Positions 6,962 through 15,490 of a DNA stretch of 45,373 bases are shown in pieces; positions within the stretch are counted from its first letter, which is position 1, and each line of letters starts with the position of its first letter. The position numbers were made by a program, and so were the translations under genes. The DNA comes from a virus: IMG/VR virus record IMGVR_UViG_3300017963_000379, positions 1 through 45,373 of that record; one strand, given 5' to 3'. The notes below the pieces were generated by a model, which worked only from the letters and a program-made list of their open reading frames with translations, did no database searches and was not told where the DNA came from.

Positions 6962-7836
6962 TGCCTCATACTCCAGATAGATTCCCCGGAACAAGGGAAG
7001 AAGATGAAATAAAAATGATCCCACAAACATCCGATCCGGATGAAGCGGGAAAGTTTTTATATAAAGATGGGCAGTTTAAGTTTAAAGATGAAGACGATAC
7101 GTTTAATCCTAAAATTTCTGGCTATGCTTTAGGCTATATTTATAAACTTAATTTAAAAGTAGTCCCGGGAAATGGAAATCAAATAAGTATTCAGCCAGGA
7201 AGATGTGTAGATGATAGCGGATCTGTTCTTTTAGTTTTAACTAGTGCTAAAATAGTAGATTTAACAGTTAGTGGAAAGAATGGGTTAGATACAGGATCTG
7301 AAGCAGCAAATACATGGTATCATGTCTGGCTTATAAAAAATTTAACTACAGGGGAGGTTGCTGGTTTATTTTCGGCATCAAAAACTTCTCCTGTTATGCC
7401 TTCTGGGTTTACAGTTAAAAGAAGGATAGGTGCAATAAGAAATAATCCTTGGAGTAACATTTGGGCTTTTTGGCAGAGTGGCATTTCTAACAGAAAAGAA
7501 TATCAATATTATGTAATGGCTGTTGGACATGCTGTTATAACAAATGGAACGGGAAGTCTTGTTTCTCCGGATTTGGTTGATTGTTCTTCTTTTATCCCCT
7601 CAACGTCTACTAGGGGAATATTTTTAGTTTGGGAACCTGCATCCGAGTATGGCGTTGTTCTTTCTCATGGAGATGGTGTTATTTCTGTTTCAAATTATCC
7701 AAATCTTGCAGGAGGAAAAAATCCTGCTCTAATGCTTTGTGATCTAAATTCTGCCCAGAAGATCTGGAGTTGCGGGACAGGAGATACAATAGATTATAAC
7801 GTTTATGTTTTGGGATACATAGAGGACATAGAATAA
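6961..7836 (+). CDS. tail-fibre-type structural protein
   Basis: A 291-residue protein with a typical phage fibre/needle domain. GYIYKLNL...QISIQPGRC begins a beta region, followed by TWYHVWLIKN, TTGEVAGLFSAS, SPVMPSGFTVKRRIGAI, a string seen often in fibre proteins, and a C-terminal beta region. It is one of a run of four probable virion surface genes. The start overlaps the previous stop. Which particle part carries it is not shown. Confidence 0.65.
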   Translation: MPHTPDRFPGTREEDEIKMIPQTSDPDEAGKFLYKDGQFKFKDEDDTFNPKISGYALGYIYKLNLKVVPGNGNQISIQPGRCVDDSGSVLLVLTSAKIVDLTVSGKNGLDTGSEAANTWYHVWLIKNLTTGEVAGLFSASKTSPVMPSGFTVKRRIGAIRNNPWSNIWAFWQSGISNRKEYQYYVMAVGHAVITNGTGSLVSPDLVDCSSFIPSTSTRGIFLVWEPASEYGVVLSHGDGVISVSNYPNLAGGKNPALMLCDLNSAQKIWSCGTGDTIDYNVYVLGYIEDIE

Positions 7837-8657
7837 TGCAAAAAGTTGTTATTGACAAAATAACAAAACTTGTAAAGCGCTACGGATATACAGATTTTGC
7901 AAGTAAGCCGGACTTTGATCCAAATACAGAACAGGTTATTGAAAACGATTTTGTATTTGATCAGGACTATGAATATACATGGGATGGAGAAACATTTATA
8001 AAAGGGGACGAGAAAATGCTAGAGCTTTCCCCTCAAGCAGTAAAAATTCATGATGTTGCAGATCTGGATCCTAATATTGCTAAAACAAAGGTTAAAGGAA
8101 TTAATTTTGATGTTCCTGCACAAAGTTGGGGGCAGAAAGATTTTTCTTTTCCGTACAAAGTTAATATCTTATCCGGAGATGGGTTTACAGGATTTGCGGG
8201 AGATGGAGATATATTTGAATTCCTAGTATCTCCGGATACTCCTGTTGGGCAAGTTACACAAGCCAAAGCGTCGGGGCAAACTGTTATTCCTGTAAGCCAA
8301 ACTGTTATAGAAAATATTTTAGCAGGATTCTGGTGCAAGTTTGCTTTAAATCCTGCTTTGCCCGGGCAAGCCATAGAACATGAAATAGTACATATAGACA
8401 TAGATAGTTTACAAATAACAATTTCTCCTGCACTGAATGAGGATGTAACGACAAATCATTATGTTCTTATGTCTATAAAATACGCAGAGGATTTAGAATT
8501 ACAACATGGAGAAAATATAGATATTGGCGGAAGAGCAGCAGGGTCTTCAAGTGTTCCTGCCAATACTATTATGAGGGCGAGGTATTATAATGCTGGTTCT
8601 CAAGCCAAAAGAATTAGATTAAGACTTACTTTAAAATATGGAGGAAATTCAAATTGA
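7836..8657 (+). CDS. beta-rich structural protein
   Basis: A 273-residue protein whose first 60 residues are polar and Asp-rich (FDPNTEQVIENDFVFDQDYEYTW, fibre-tip like). The rest is beta-rich and ends in MRARYYNAGSQAKRIRLRL, a jelly-roll-like final strand set. The start overlaps the preceding stop (TAATG). It probably partners the 6961 protein in the same fibre or appendage. No enzyme motif is seen. Confidence 0.55.
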   Translation: MQKVVIDKITKLVKRYGYTDFASKPDFDPNTEQVIENDFVFDQDYEYTWDGETFIKGDEKMLELSPQAVKIHDVADLDPNIAKTKVKGINFDVPAQSWGQKDFSFPYKVNILSGDGFTGFAGDGDIFEFLVSPDTPVGQVTQAKASGQTVIPVSQTVIENILAGFWCKFALNPALPGQAIEHEIVHIDIDSLQITISPALNEDVTTNHYVLMSIKYAEDLELQHGENIDIGGRAAGSSSVPANTIMRARYYNAGSQAKRIRLRLTLKYGGNSN

Positions 8658-9202
8658 CAAAGGGAGCTGTTGGATTTTCAACATATAAAGGGAAAGGCTT
8701 TTTTAAACTTTTAGCCAAGGCAATTAAATATTTTACTCATGGGAAATGGAGTCATAGCTTTTTAATTATTAACGATAGCGATAAGCCAGAAAGGCTTTTA
8801 GTTCAAGAAGCTGGAAATTTTGGTGTTTATATCGTTTCTTTTAAAAAGTATCTTACAGATAAGTACGATATATCTGTCTATGCGCCTCTTGTAGAAAAGA
8901 ATGCGATAGATCAGTCTATTGATCTACTTGCAGAAGATTTAGAGGAGCCTTATGGTTATTTACAGCTATTGGGATTTATATGGGTTTGGATAGTTAGGAA
9001 GCTGTTTAAAAAGAAAATAAAAAACCCGATAACGGGAGGAATTATTTGTAGCGAAGAGGTTTTGTACCATCTTAAAAATATAAGAATAGACGAGCGCTTT
9101 GATAAGATGGACGACAATACAACAGATCCAAATATGATCTATGAGATAGTTTTAGATTCCAAGTTTAAAGAACTAAAATTAAAAGAGAAAAAGAGTGATT
9201 AA
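8654..9202 (+). CDS. papain-like cysteine hydrolase, permuted NlpC/P60 (YaeF/YiiX-like)
   Basis: A 182-residue protein. KWSHSFLII places the His (H34) on a strand, E52 sits in LLVQEAGNFG, and ICSEEVLYHL places the Cys (C132) at the start of a helix after the strand GGII. His before Cys is the order of the circularly permuted NlpC/P60 families, which cut cell-wall peptides or other amide/ester bonds. Hydrophobic residues about 104-118 (LLGFIWVWIV) may contact membrane. The start is TTG, with GGAGG about 10 bases upstream and overlap with the previous stop. Its place among fibre genes suggests a virion-borne wall-cutting role. A lysis role is possible, as no other lysozyme or amidase is seen here. 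Confidence 0.7.
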   Translation: MTKGAVGFSTYKGKGFFKLLAKAIKYFTHGKWSHSFLIINDSDKPERLLVQEAGNFGVYIVSFKKYLTDKYDISVYAPLVEKNAIDQSIDLLAEDLEEPYGYLQLLGFIWVWIVRKLFKKKIKNPITGGIICSEEVLYHLKNIRIDERFDKMDDNTTDPNMIYEIVLDSKFKELKLKEKKSD

Positions 9203-9232
9203 TATATTTTACTTTTTGCGAAGAGATAAAAG

Positions 9233-9883
9233 ATGCCTGGAATTGTTATTAGCTCCGGACCTGCTCTTCGCAGAGTAAACGATGTAGTTAAATTAACTGC
9301 AACTCTTGTGAAGAACGGGGATCCAGTAACAGGAAAAACACCTTATGTAAAACTTGTAAGAAGAAGTGATAATAAGTTTTATAATTTTAATTTAAACGTT
9401 TGGCAAGTAGGATCTATATCTGCTGCTCTGACAGAGAGTGTTATTGTTTCTGGCGTATACGAAAGAACATTTAATCACGGATCTGCGGATGTAGATAATG
9501 AAGATGATTACTTAGCTATATTTACTGGTAATGGTGCAATAGCAGATAAATTTTTTGCTACTTCCGAATATTCTTTTAGAGAAATACTTAAGACAGGGGA
9601 TGAGGTTACTTTAGATGCTGTTACGATATCTGCCATAAGAAACGCTATTGTGACGCATGTGGTAGGGGGGAATATATTAGGTATTACATTAGAAAATTCG
9701 TTAGATTTGATCAGAAAGATTTTAAATAACAGGTTAGAATTGCAAGACGGTTCTACAGATAACTGGGAACTTTATGATGACGATGACTCTACTGTGTTAT
9801 TAAGATACGATGTTACAGATAAGCTTGGGGCAGCAATTTCTATAGAGCCAGCCACTCCGGCAAGAAGGACAAGAGGACAATGA
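9233..9883 (+). CDS. Ig-like structural protein
   Basis: A 216-residue protein. Residues about 5-115 look like an Ig-type beta sandwich (VVKLTATLVKNGDPVTGKTPYVKLVRR), as in bacterial-surface or fibre Ig domains. The C-terminal part (about 150-205: IRKILNNRLELQDGSTDNWELYDDDDSTVLLRYDV) is a motif found at the end of many phage structural proteins. It is probably part of a virion appendage with the next genes. Only a weak GAAGAGATAAA ribosome site precedes it. Confidence 0.6.
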   Translation: MPGIVISSGPALRRVNDVVKLTATLVKNGDPVTGKTPYVKLVRRSDNKFYNFNLNVWQVGSISAALTESVIVSGVYERTFNHGSADVDNEDDYLAIFTGNGAIADKFFATSEYSFREILKTGDEVTLDAVTISAIRNAIVTHVVGGNILGITLENSLDLIRKILNNRLELQDGSTDNWELYDDDDSTVLLRYDVTDKLGAAISIEPATPARRTRGQ

Positions 9884-10023
9884 GTATAACAACTAGAGGA
9901 TGGGGAGCACACAGTATAACAACATCTGGATGGGGATATACTTGGAAAGGCGCAATAAGAAGAGCTTTTAAATATATAACGCTCCGTATTACAAGGTTAT
10001 GGAGGTTTAAGCTTGAGCGTTGA
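9880..10023 (+). CDS. 47-residue protein with tandem SITTxGWG repeats
   Basis: A short gene starting at ATG 9880, inside the previous stop (ATGA). It encodes two near-repeats, SITTRGWG (2-9) and SITTSGWG (12-19), followed by a basic, aromatic tail (RRAFKYITLRITRLWRFK). Very short proteins with (I/L)TTRG(W/Y/F)G repeats are known beside phage structural genes, but their role is not. It overlaps the next start by 11 bases, so translation is probably coupled. Confidence 0.6.
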   Translation: MSITTRGWGAHSITTSGWGYTWKGAIRRAFKYITLRITRLWRFKLER

Positions 10024-10198
10024 TAAATTTGATTTTACTTTAAATATAAACAGAGAAGAAAGTATGCCTTTACAAAGTGCAAGAAATATAAGCTTAGGGA
10101 TTCTTTGTATAGATAAAGGTATTAATTTTCTTTCCCAAATTGGGAAGACGTATCGGTTTACTTTATATATTGATCCAAAACTAGTAGGCGGGCCTTAA
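10013..10198 (+). CDS. small beta protein
   Basis: A 61-residue protein starting at TTG 10013, with an excellent GGAGG at 10001-10005, 7 bases before it. The composition predicts five short strands (FDFTLNINRE, ISLGILCID, TYRFTLYID). It lies one base before the next gene's ATG. It probably belongs to the same appendage unit as its neighbours. Confidence 0.6.
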   Translation: MSVDKFDFTLNINREESMPLQSARNISLGILCIDKGINFLSQIGKTYRFTLYIDPKLVGGP

Positions 10199-10199
10199 T

Positions 10200-10517
10200 A
10201 TGGCAGCTAATGAAATTCATATTGGGGATATAGGAACATCTATTCAAGCTACTATTCAAGATGGTGCACAAATAGTGGACTTATCTAGTGCAACTACACA
10301 AAAATATATTGTGAAAAAGCCAGACGAAACATGTGTAGAATGGACTACAAGTTTTGTAACAGATGGGACGGATGGTAAGATCGAATATGTAACGCAAACA
10401 GAAGATTTAGATCAAGCCGGAGAGCACGAAGTTCAGTTTTATGTTGAGATGCCAGGAGGGCAATGGACTTCAGAAATTGGGTCCTTTATTGTTTATCCTA
10501 ATTTGGAATGTGATTAA
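10200..10517 (+). CDS. BppU/Ig-like small structural protein
   Basis: A 105-residue protein forming one beta domain of the type at the N-terminus of upper-baseplate (BppU) and similar phage proteins: IGDIGTSIQATIQDGAQIVDLSSA, IVKKPDET, IEYVTQTEDLDQAGEHEVQFYV, then a closing strand GSFIVYP. In characterised phages this fold anchors receptor-binding proteins. Here it sits with the fibre group upstream of the portal. Confidence 0.65.
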   Translation: MAANEIHIGDIGTSIQATIQDGAQIVDLSSATTQKYIVKKPDETCVEWTTSFVTDGTDGKIEYVTQTEDLDQAGEHEVQFYVEMPGGQWTSEIGSFIVYPNLECD

Positions 10518-10533
10518 GTAGAAAGGAGGCAGT

Positions 10534-10671
10534 ATGCCTACGTTTGTAAGACCTTTCACTTGTAGTAAATGCAAAACAAAATTTAAAGCGTTAGTTCCGC
10601 AAGGTGCAAAATGGGTTCAATGTGCAAATAATAACTGTAAGAATATGATAAGGATTAAAGATCATGGATAG
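10534..10671 (+). CDS. 45-residue zinc-ribbon protein
   Basis: A short gene behind a perfect AAAGGAGG site (10522-10529). It encodes one zinc-ribbon-like unit: C10-x2-C13 ... C30-x4-C35, with basic residues between. The stop overlaps the next start by 8 bases (ATGGATAG). Such mini zinc ribbons usually stabilise protein or nucleic-acid contacts. The partner is unknown. Confidence 0.7.
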   Translation: MPTFVRPFTCSKCKTKFKALVPQGAKWVQCANNNCKNMIRIKDHG

Positions 10672-10882
10672 GCAAGATGCCGAAAAAGAAAAAGCTCAGA
10701 CTATGAATTATGGGGATTTGGCTTTTTGGATTTACTTATCAAAAAGAATTTTGTGCTTACCAGATAATATATCGCTTGGAGAATTTTATTCTATTCTACT
10801 TAAGAATAAAAATAAAAACTTAGTTTTGATGGAAATAGAAAATGAGCTTACAAAAGATAACCCTGCCAGGGATAGTTCTTAG
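10664..10882 (+). CDS. small helical protein, unknown
   Basis: A 72-residue, mostly helical protein (GDLAFWIYLSKRILCLPDNISLGEFYSILLK, then a Lys/Asn/Glu helix). It overlaps the zinc-ribbon gene by 8 bases and the next gene by 41 bases, an unusually long overlap. The next start at 10842 lies inside its coding sequence. No family is recognised. Confidence 0.55.
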   Translation: MDRQDAEKEKAQTMNYGDLAFWIYLSKRILCLPDNISLGEFYSILLKNKNKNLVLMEIENELTKDNPARDSS

Positions 10883-11741
10883 CTCAGAAGAAGCTAAAGG
10901 AATTGCAAAAGGAATTAGAACGCAGATTATTAAGTCTGAACAGTACCTAAAATATATAGGTAAGCTTATTTTTGTTGTTTGTGATGAGAAAGCTTATGCA
11001 ACAATAAAAATGGGAACACCAAAAGTAAAAAGCTTATCTCAATTTAATAAAGATTTTAAGAAGCATAAAATTTCTGTAGAAGAAAGAAAATTAAAATGGC
11101 CTAGAAAAAAGAAATTATTTGCGTATGATGTTGATTTAGTAGAAAATTTTGATATACCTCTATCAGTGGATATAGATGGCAACACAAGGCTTTTTATTAA
11201 AAATGTAACATTAACTATAGAGGAAGATAAGGAAGAAGAGATTTTACAGGAAAATGTAGAGGAAGAAACACAAGAGCAAGAAGATATACAAGAAGAGGAA
11301 TGTGGTACAAGTGTAACTGTTATAAATAGAGATATACAACCAGAGCCTGTTTCTTCTGCAGACGTGTTTGAGGAAAAGTTTATAGAAAGAAGAGGTGCAG
11401 TAACAGATTTTGATGTTAGAGATCCTAATGCTAGAAAATTAGATGATTATTTGGATGAGATATCTGCAGACGAAGTAATGGATGTTATAACAGAGCAAAA
11501 AGGTTTTAACGATAATAGAAATAGTTCTAGACGAGAGGTACAAAGAGAAGATCCGATACCACAACGTCCTCCTAAAAGTGGAAATAAGCTTAAAGATCAA
11601 ATTACAAGAATGAGGGATGGTGCTAAAGATAAAACACAACATAGAGAAGAAATAAAACAAACTAAAAATGTTTTACCTCAGAAAAAGAACAGACTTAGTA
11701 GTTTTTCCGAACAATTTAAAAAAAAGCTTGAGCGATTATAA
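10842..11741 (+). CDS. PUA/ASCH-like domain protein with charged tail
   Basis: A 299-residue protein. Residues about 8-125 look like a PUA/ASCH-type beta barrel: LSSEEAKGIAKGIRTQIIKS, then YIGKLIFVVCDEKAYATIKMG, SLSQFNKDFKKHKISVEERK..W, KLFAYDVDLVENFD. The string HxIsxEERxxW...LfaYdvd is one I associate with PUA-like phage proteins. Residues about 130-299 are disordered and alternate acidic (EEEILQENVEEE) and basic. It directly precedes the portal, where terminase is usual. An RNA- or DNA-binding role in head assembly or packaging is inference. Confidence 0.5.
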   Translation: MSLQKITLPGIVLSSEEAKGIAKGIRTQIIKSEQYLKYIGKLIFVVCDEKAYATIKMGTPKVKSLSQFNKDFKKHKISVEERKLKWPRKKKLFAYDVDLVENFDIPLSVDIDGNTRLFIKNVTLTIEEDKEEEILQENVEEETQEQEDIQEEECGTSVTVINRDIQPEPVSSADVFEEKFIERRGAVTDFDVRDPNARKLDDYLDEISADEVMDVITEQKGFNDNRNSSRREVQREDPIPQRPPKSGNKLKDQITRMRDGAKDKTQHREEIKQTKNVLPQKKNRLSSFSEQFKKKLERL

Positions 11742-11743
11742 AA

Positions 11744-13456
11744 ATGACAGAAAAGACTAAAACCCGAACTTCCCTTGGCGAAGGCGATAACAAAGAATTG
11801 GAAGTTTTTGTTGTAGGTGGGGAAGATGTAAATGTTTCTAAGTCGGAATTTACAGATTTTGATGTTGCTGCGACTGTAAGCGGAATGACAACACAAACTC
11901 TTATATCCGGCGATGCTATTGAAAAAGTTCCATTCGATATTGATAAATGGGTTTTAGCTCCGGAAATTTCTACACGTTTGTCTGCATGTATTTTTGTTAG
12001 AAGCAGAAATACTGCTGGTATGGGATATGAATTAATTCCAAAGAAAAACGTGCAGAGAGAGCTTGAAAAGTATAGAAAAGAATCTTCAGAAGAAGAAAAT
12101 AGAAAGAAGGATGAGCTTGTAGCAAATATACAGGCAGAAAAAGATAAGGCAGAAGAGCTTTTAGAAAACCCTAATCCAAAAAAATCTTTTATGAAAATTA
12201 TGCAAATGGTTATAGCCGACAAAGAGGCTGTTGGCAATGGTTATCTTGAGGTTAGAAGGGAGCCTTTAAGCGCACAAGGAAAAAAAGAAGGTGAGCCTAT
12301 GTATTTGGATAGGGTTTTTGGGCATAGCATCAGAAGGAAAGTAAAAGGCGGATTTGTAGAATTAGTAAATTCTAAAACTGTTAAGCATTATAAAGAATGG
12401 GGCGATAAAAGAATTATAAATAAGAAAACTGGTAAAGAGCATAATCCTGGGAAGGATGGTGCAATTACACCAGAGGATCGCGCGACAGAACTAATCCCAT
12501 TTATTGTGGATCCGATTAGAAGAACTAAATACGGAATGCCAAGGCATATTTCTTGTGGCCCGACAATAGCAGGGAACAGATTTGCATCAGAACGCAATGC
12601 GGTCTTTTTCGAAAACGACGCAACACCTCGTATGGCTATTGTTGTACAAGGTCCGTATAGGCTTTCGAAAGAAAGCAGGGACGATATAAAAGAATTTATT
12701 GAAACAAAAGGTAAGGGGAAAGATGGTGCAGGACGTGTTTTAGTTATTCAAGCTGGTAAAAAAGAAGGCTCCGTAACAGAGAGCGAAGATGTAAAAATTA
12801 CATTTGAAAAACTTACTGTTGGACTTGCAGAAGAGGCAAGCTTCTTAAAATACCAAGACAGAGGGGACAGGGAAATTGCAGAGGCTTTTAATTTACATCC
12901 TGTGTTTTTTGAAAAAGATGCTACAAGGGCATCCGCAAATATTGGTAGGTCTATTACATTAGATCAGGTGTTTGAGCCAGAGTTAGCAGATCATGAATAT
13001 ATTTTAAACCAAACAATAATTAAAGCTCTTGGCGTAGAGCTTATACAGCTTAGGCTTAAGAGGCCAAAGATAGTAGATGAAGAAGGACAGGCTACTATCT
13101 TTCAAAAGCTGCATAGGATTGGAGGTATTACTCCTAACGATATTAGGGATTTCCTGGGTAAGCCAAGGTTTAAAGAAAACTGGGGCGATTATCCTCTCGC
13201 GCTTGCATTACAGCAATTAAAAGTCCCACAAGATAGATCGCAAGGTGATCTTGTTACAGGTCTTTTAAATGTTGGCGGAGGAGATAAACTAGAAACAGGA
13301 CAAGTAGAAACAGGAGAAGGTTTGCAGACACAGCAGGGGGATATAAATAAATCTATGTCTCCGTTTGAGCTTATTACTGCTTTAATTAGTTTAGATAAAA
13401 TGATTGATAGTGCCGTTAGTAAGAAAATTAAATCCGGCGAGAAGAGCGATGGATAA
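11744..13456 (+). CDS. portal protein (PBSX-type)
   Basis: A 570-residue protein with the features of the phage portal family. The N-terminal clip/wing region (VLAPEISTRLSACIFVRSRNTAGMGYEL) is followed by an acidic helix insert. The core YGMPRHISCGPTIAGNRFASERNAVFFENDATPRM, FIETKGKGKDGAGRVLVIQAG and REIAEAFNLHPVFF match PBSX-like portals. A Gln-rich C-terminus follows. The dodecamer forms the DNA channel at one head vertex. The portal stop overlaps the MuF start. Confidence 0.93.
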   Translation: MTEKTKTRTSLGEGDNKELEVFVVGGEDVNVSKSEFTDFDVAATVSGMTTQTLISGDAIEKVPFDIDKWVLAPEISTRLSACIFVRSRNTAGMGYELIPKKNVQRELEKYRKESSEEENRKKDELVANIQAEKDKAEELLENPNPKKSFMKIMQMVIADKEAVGNGYLEVRREPLSAQGKKEGEPMYLDRVFGHSIRRKVKGGFVELVNSKTVKHYKEWGDKRIINKKTGKEHNPGKDGAITPEDRATELIPFIVDPIRRTKYGMPRHISCGPTIAGNRFASERNAVFFENDATPRMAIVVQGPYRLSKESRDDIKEFIETKGKGKDGAGRVLVIQAGKKEGSVTESEDVKITFEKLTVGLAEEASFLKYQDRGDREIAEAFNLHPVFFEKDATRASANIGRSITLDQVFEPELADHEYILNQTIIKALGVELIQLRLKRPKIVDEEGQATIFQKLHRIGGITPNDIRDFLGKPRFKENWGDYPLALALQQLKVPQDRSQGDLVTGLLNVGGGDKLETGQVETGEGLQTQQGDINKSMSPFELITALISLDKMIDSAVSKKIKSGEKSDG

Positions 13457-15317
13457 TGTTTTAGATAATATGCCGTTAGAGACACTGAATGTTGCAAAGC
13501 AATTAACACAGCACCTAATATCAAAACTTCAAGATGGTATTGTATCAAAACAAGATGAAGGGAAGTTTGGTATTTTTTTAGGTGATGCTATAGACGATCC
13601 TGGAAAAAGGGAAATACAAATATTTGAAACAATGCGCAACGAACTTAAGCGCAATGCAAATGGAACAAAAACAAGTAGTGCTGTTTCTAAGTTTGTAGAT
13701 AAAGGTGTTAAGGTAAAAGACGGAGAACTTATAGTAAATGAAAAACAGTTAAAGACATTGCATAAAGATTTATCTGTTGTGCTTGGAAAGGATGTTGCAA
13801 GCGGAGTTACAAAGGATATTAAAAGTATTATAGAAAAGCAATGGCTTGCAACAAAGAAAGCAGTAGACAAATCTGTTAAGCAGTATAATAGGGCTGTAAA
13901 GCAGGGTCTTACTAAAACAGATAATAGGCTTATTAATGTACTAAATAATAGTAACAACTTTTTTATATCTGGCGCATACGACCAAGTTTTAGTTAATCAC
14001 GTAAACGATATAGTTGCTATGCACGTTCGAGAGGGTTTACCAAAAAACAAACTTGCAAAAGAAATTAAAGCTGCAATAGGAGAACAGATACCAGAACGTG
14101 CAGATTTTTATTACAAGGTTTTATCTAACGATGTTTTAAATAGGGCTAGAACTACTGCACAGGTTGAGTCTTATGTAGAAGCAAGAATTAGAAGATACCA
14201 AATATTTGCAGTTTTAGATGAACGTACAACTCCGCAATGTGAATACATGGATGGAAGAATTTTTGAAGTAGAAGTAGCTAGAAAAATAGTTACAGATACA
14301 CAATCGTTCGGTGTTCCTACATCTGAAGTACAAGCAGAAAATTTTAAAGCTCTTAAACCATGGATTCAGTTTGATGAAGAACGGGCAACCGGAGGAAAGA
14401 ATGCTCTCTATTTTAGAGATGCAAAAGGTAACAGAACTTATTTGCCGAATAGCAAATTTAAAGGAGGTGCAGACGGATTTAATTTTAAAGGAAAGAAATC
14501 AGACGGAGTAAGTACAGCAATACAAGATCTTGGTGGAAAAAATACTAATCCTCCTATGCTACCTCCGTTTCATGCTAACTGTAGAACAACTACAGTTGTT
14601 GACGAGGAAGATATTAGAGAACAAATAGCTTCAGAAGAAGTTGGCCCTGGAGAGTTACCTTCTAGCGCACCAAAATTCAAACCTGCTAAATCTGCTTCAG
14701 AAGCAGAAGATTGGATGATGGAGAACTTAATAAATACTGCACCATTAGAAGAGTTAAACATTCCAAAAAATAAATGGAAAGCATTTTTAAAGGAAGACGG
14801 AGATTTAAACACAAAAGGAATTAGTTTAGATGTGCTGAATTCTTTTAACAAACAAATGTTTGATATGAAGAATAAGCATAACCTTCCTTTGTTTGATGCG
14901 ATTAATAATAGAACAAAAGATCCTAAGACTATTGCTTCCTTTACTACTAATAGGGCTGGAACATATAGGGAACTTAATATAAATGCAGACTTTATAGCAA
15001 AGATTAAGAAACAAGGTTATTCATTACAAGATTATGTTAAGCAATCCCATAAAGACGGTTTTATGGCAGCTAAAACAGTAGATGAATTAGCATATCACGA
15101 AGCTGCACACTACTATCAAAGAACAAAACCAATTCCTATAAATAAAGTAGAAGATGCTTTTCAGGTCGCAAAAGATAAGGGTATCTCTGTAAGTGTTTAT
15201 GGAGATATAAAAGCAACAGAGTTTTATGCAGAAGCAGCAGTTATAGCAAAGAGAGATGGGTTAAAATCATTTGCCACTAAAGACTTGGCAGAAGCATTAG
15301 AAGAGATATTACCATGA
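13449..15317 (+). CDS. MuF/SPP1 gp7-type head morphogenesis protein with C-terminal HExxH domain
   Basis: A 622-residue protein from ATG 13449, whose ATGGATAA overlaps the portal stop. Residues about 195-385 are the MuF (minor capsid) domain: VLNRARTTAQVESYVEARIRR, FAVLDERTTPQCEYMDG and the closing PPFHANCRT (H375, C378). Beyond it, residues about 420-622 form a second domain with H550-E-A-A-H554 and a later Glu (E591 or E595), the zinc-site arrangement of gluzincin metallopeptidases. The MuF part binds the portal or connector and may enter the host with DNA. The HExxH tail could be a protease or an injected effector. Activity is not shown. Confidence 0.85.
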   Translation: MDNVLDNMPLETLNVAKQLTQHLISKLQDGIVSKQDEGKFGIFLGDAIDDPGKREIQIFETMRNELKRNANGTKTSSAVSKFVDKGVKVKDGELIVNEKQLKTLHKDLSVVLGKDVASGVTKDIKSIIEKQWLATKKAVDKSVKQYNRAVKQGLTKTDNRLINVLNNSNNFFISGAYDQVLVNHVNDIVAMHVREGLPKNKLAKEIKAAIGEQIPERADFYYKVLSNDVLNRARTTAQVESYVEARIRRYQIFAVLDERTTPQCEYMDGRIFEVEVARKIVTDTQSFGVPTSEVQAENFKALKPWIQFDEERATGGKNALYFRDAKGNRTYLPNSKFKGGADGFNFKGKKSDGVSTAIQDLGGKNTNPPMLPPFHANCRTTTVVDEEDIREQIASEEVGPGELPSSAPKFKPAKSASEAEDWMMENLINTAPLEELNIPKNKWKAFLKEDGDLNTKGISLDVLNSFNKQMFDMKNKHNLPLFDAINNRTKDPKTIASFTTNRAGTYRELNINADFIAKIKKQGYSLQDYVKQSHKDGFMAAKTVDELAYHEAAHYYQRTKPIPINKVEDAFQVAKDKGISVSVYGDIKATEFYAEAAVIAKRDGLKSFATKDLAEALEEILP

Positions 15318-15478
15318 TGCCTACAACAATTTGTTTTATATGCAAACATTATAAAGGAGATAGAAAGTGTAAGGCGTTTCCGGAAAAAATTCCTAAGGAG
15401 ATATTTTTTGGTGAAAAGGATCATACTAAAAAGTTTAAAGGAGATAATGGGATAACTTTTGAAGCAAAGAAAAAATAG
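15314..15478 (+). CDS. 54-residue Cys-containing MuF-neighbour protein
   Basis: A short gene overlapping the MuF stop by 4 bases (ATGA). C7-x2-C10 and C19 sit at the N-terminus, followed by AFPEKIPKEIFFGEKDH and KKFKGDNGITFEA. The pattern C-x2-C...C-x-A-F-P-x-x-I-P-x-E-I...H...GDNGI-x-F is one I know from small proteins beside MuF and portal genes in many phages. The function is unknown. The Cys/His pattern may bind metal. A second ATG at 15317 is an alternative start. Confidence 0.7.
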   Translation: MMPTTICFICKHYKGDRKCKAFPEKIPKEIFFGEKDHTKKFKGDNGITFEAKKK

Positions 15479-15490
15479 GCGGAGGAAATT

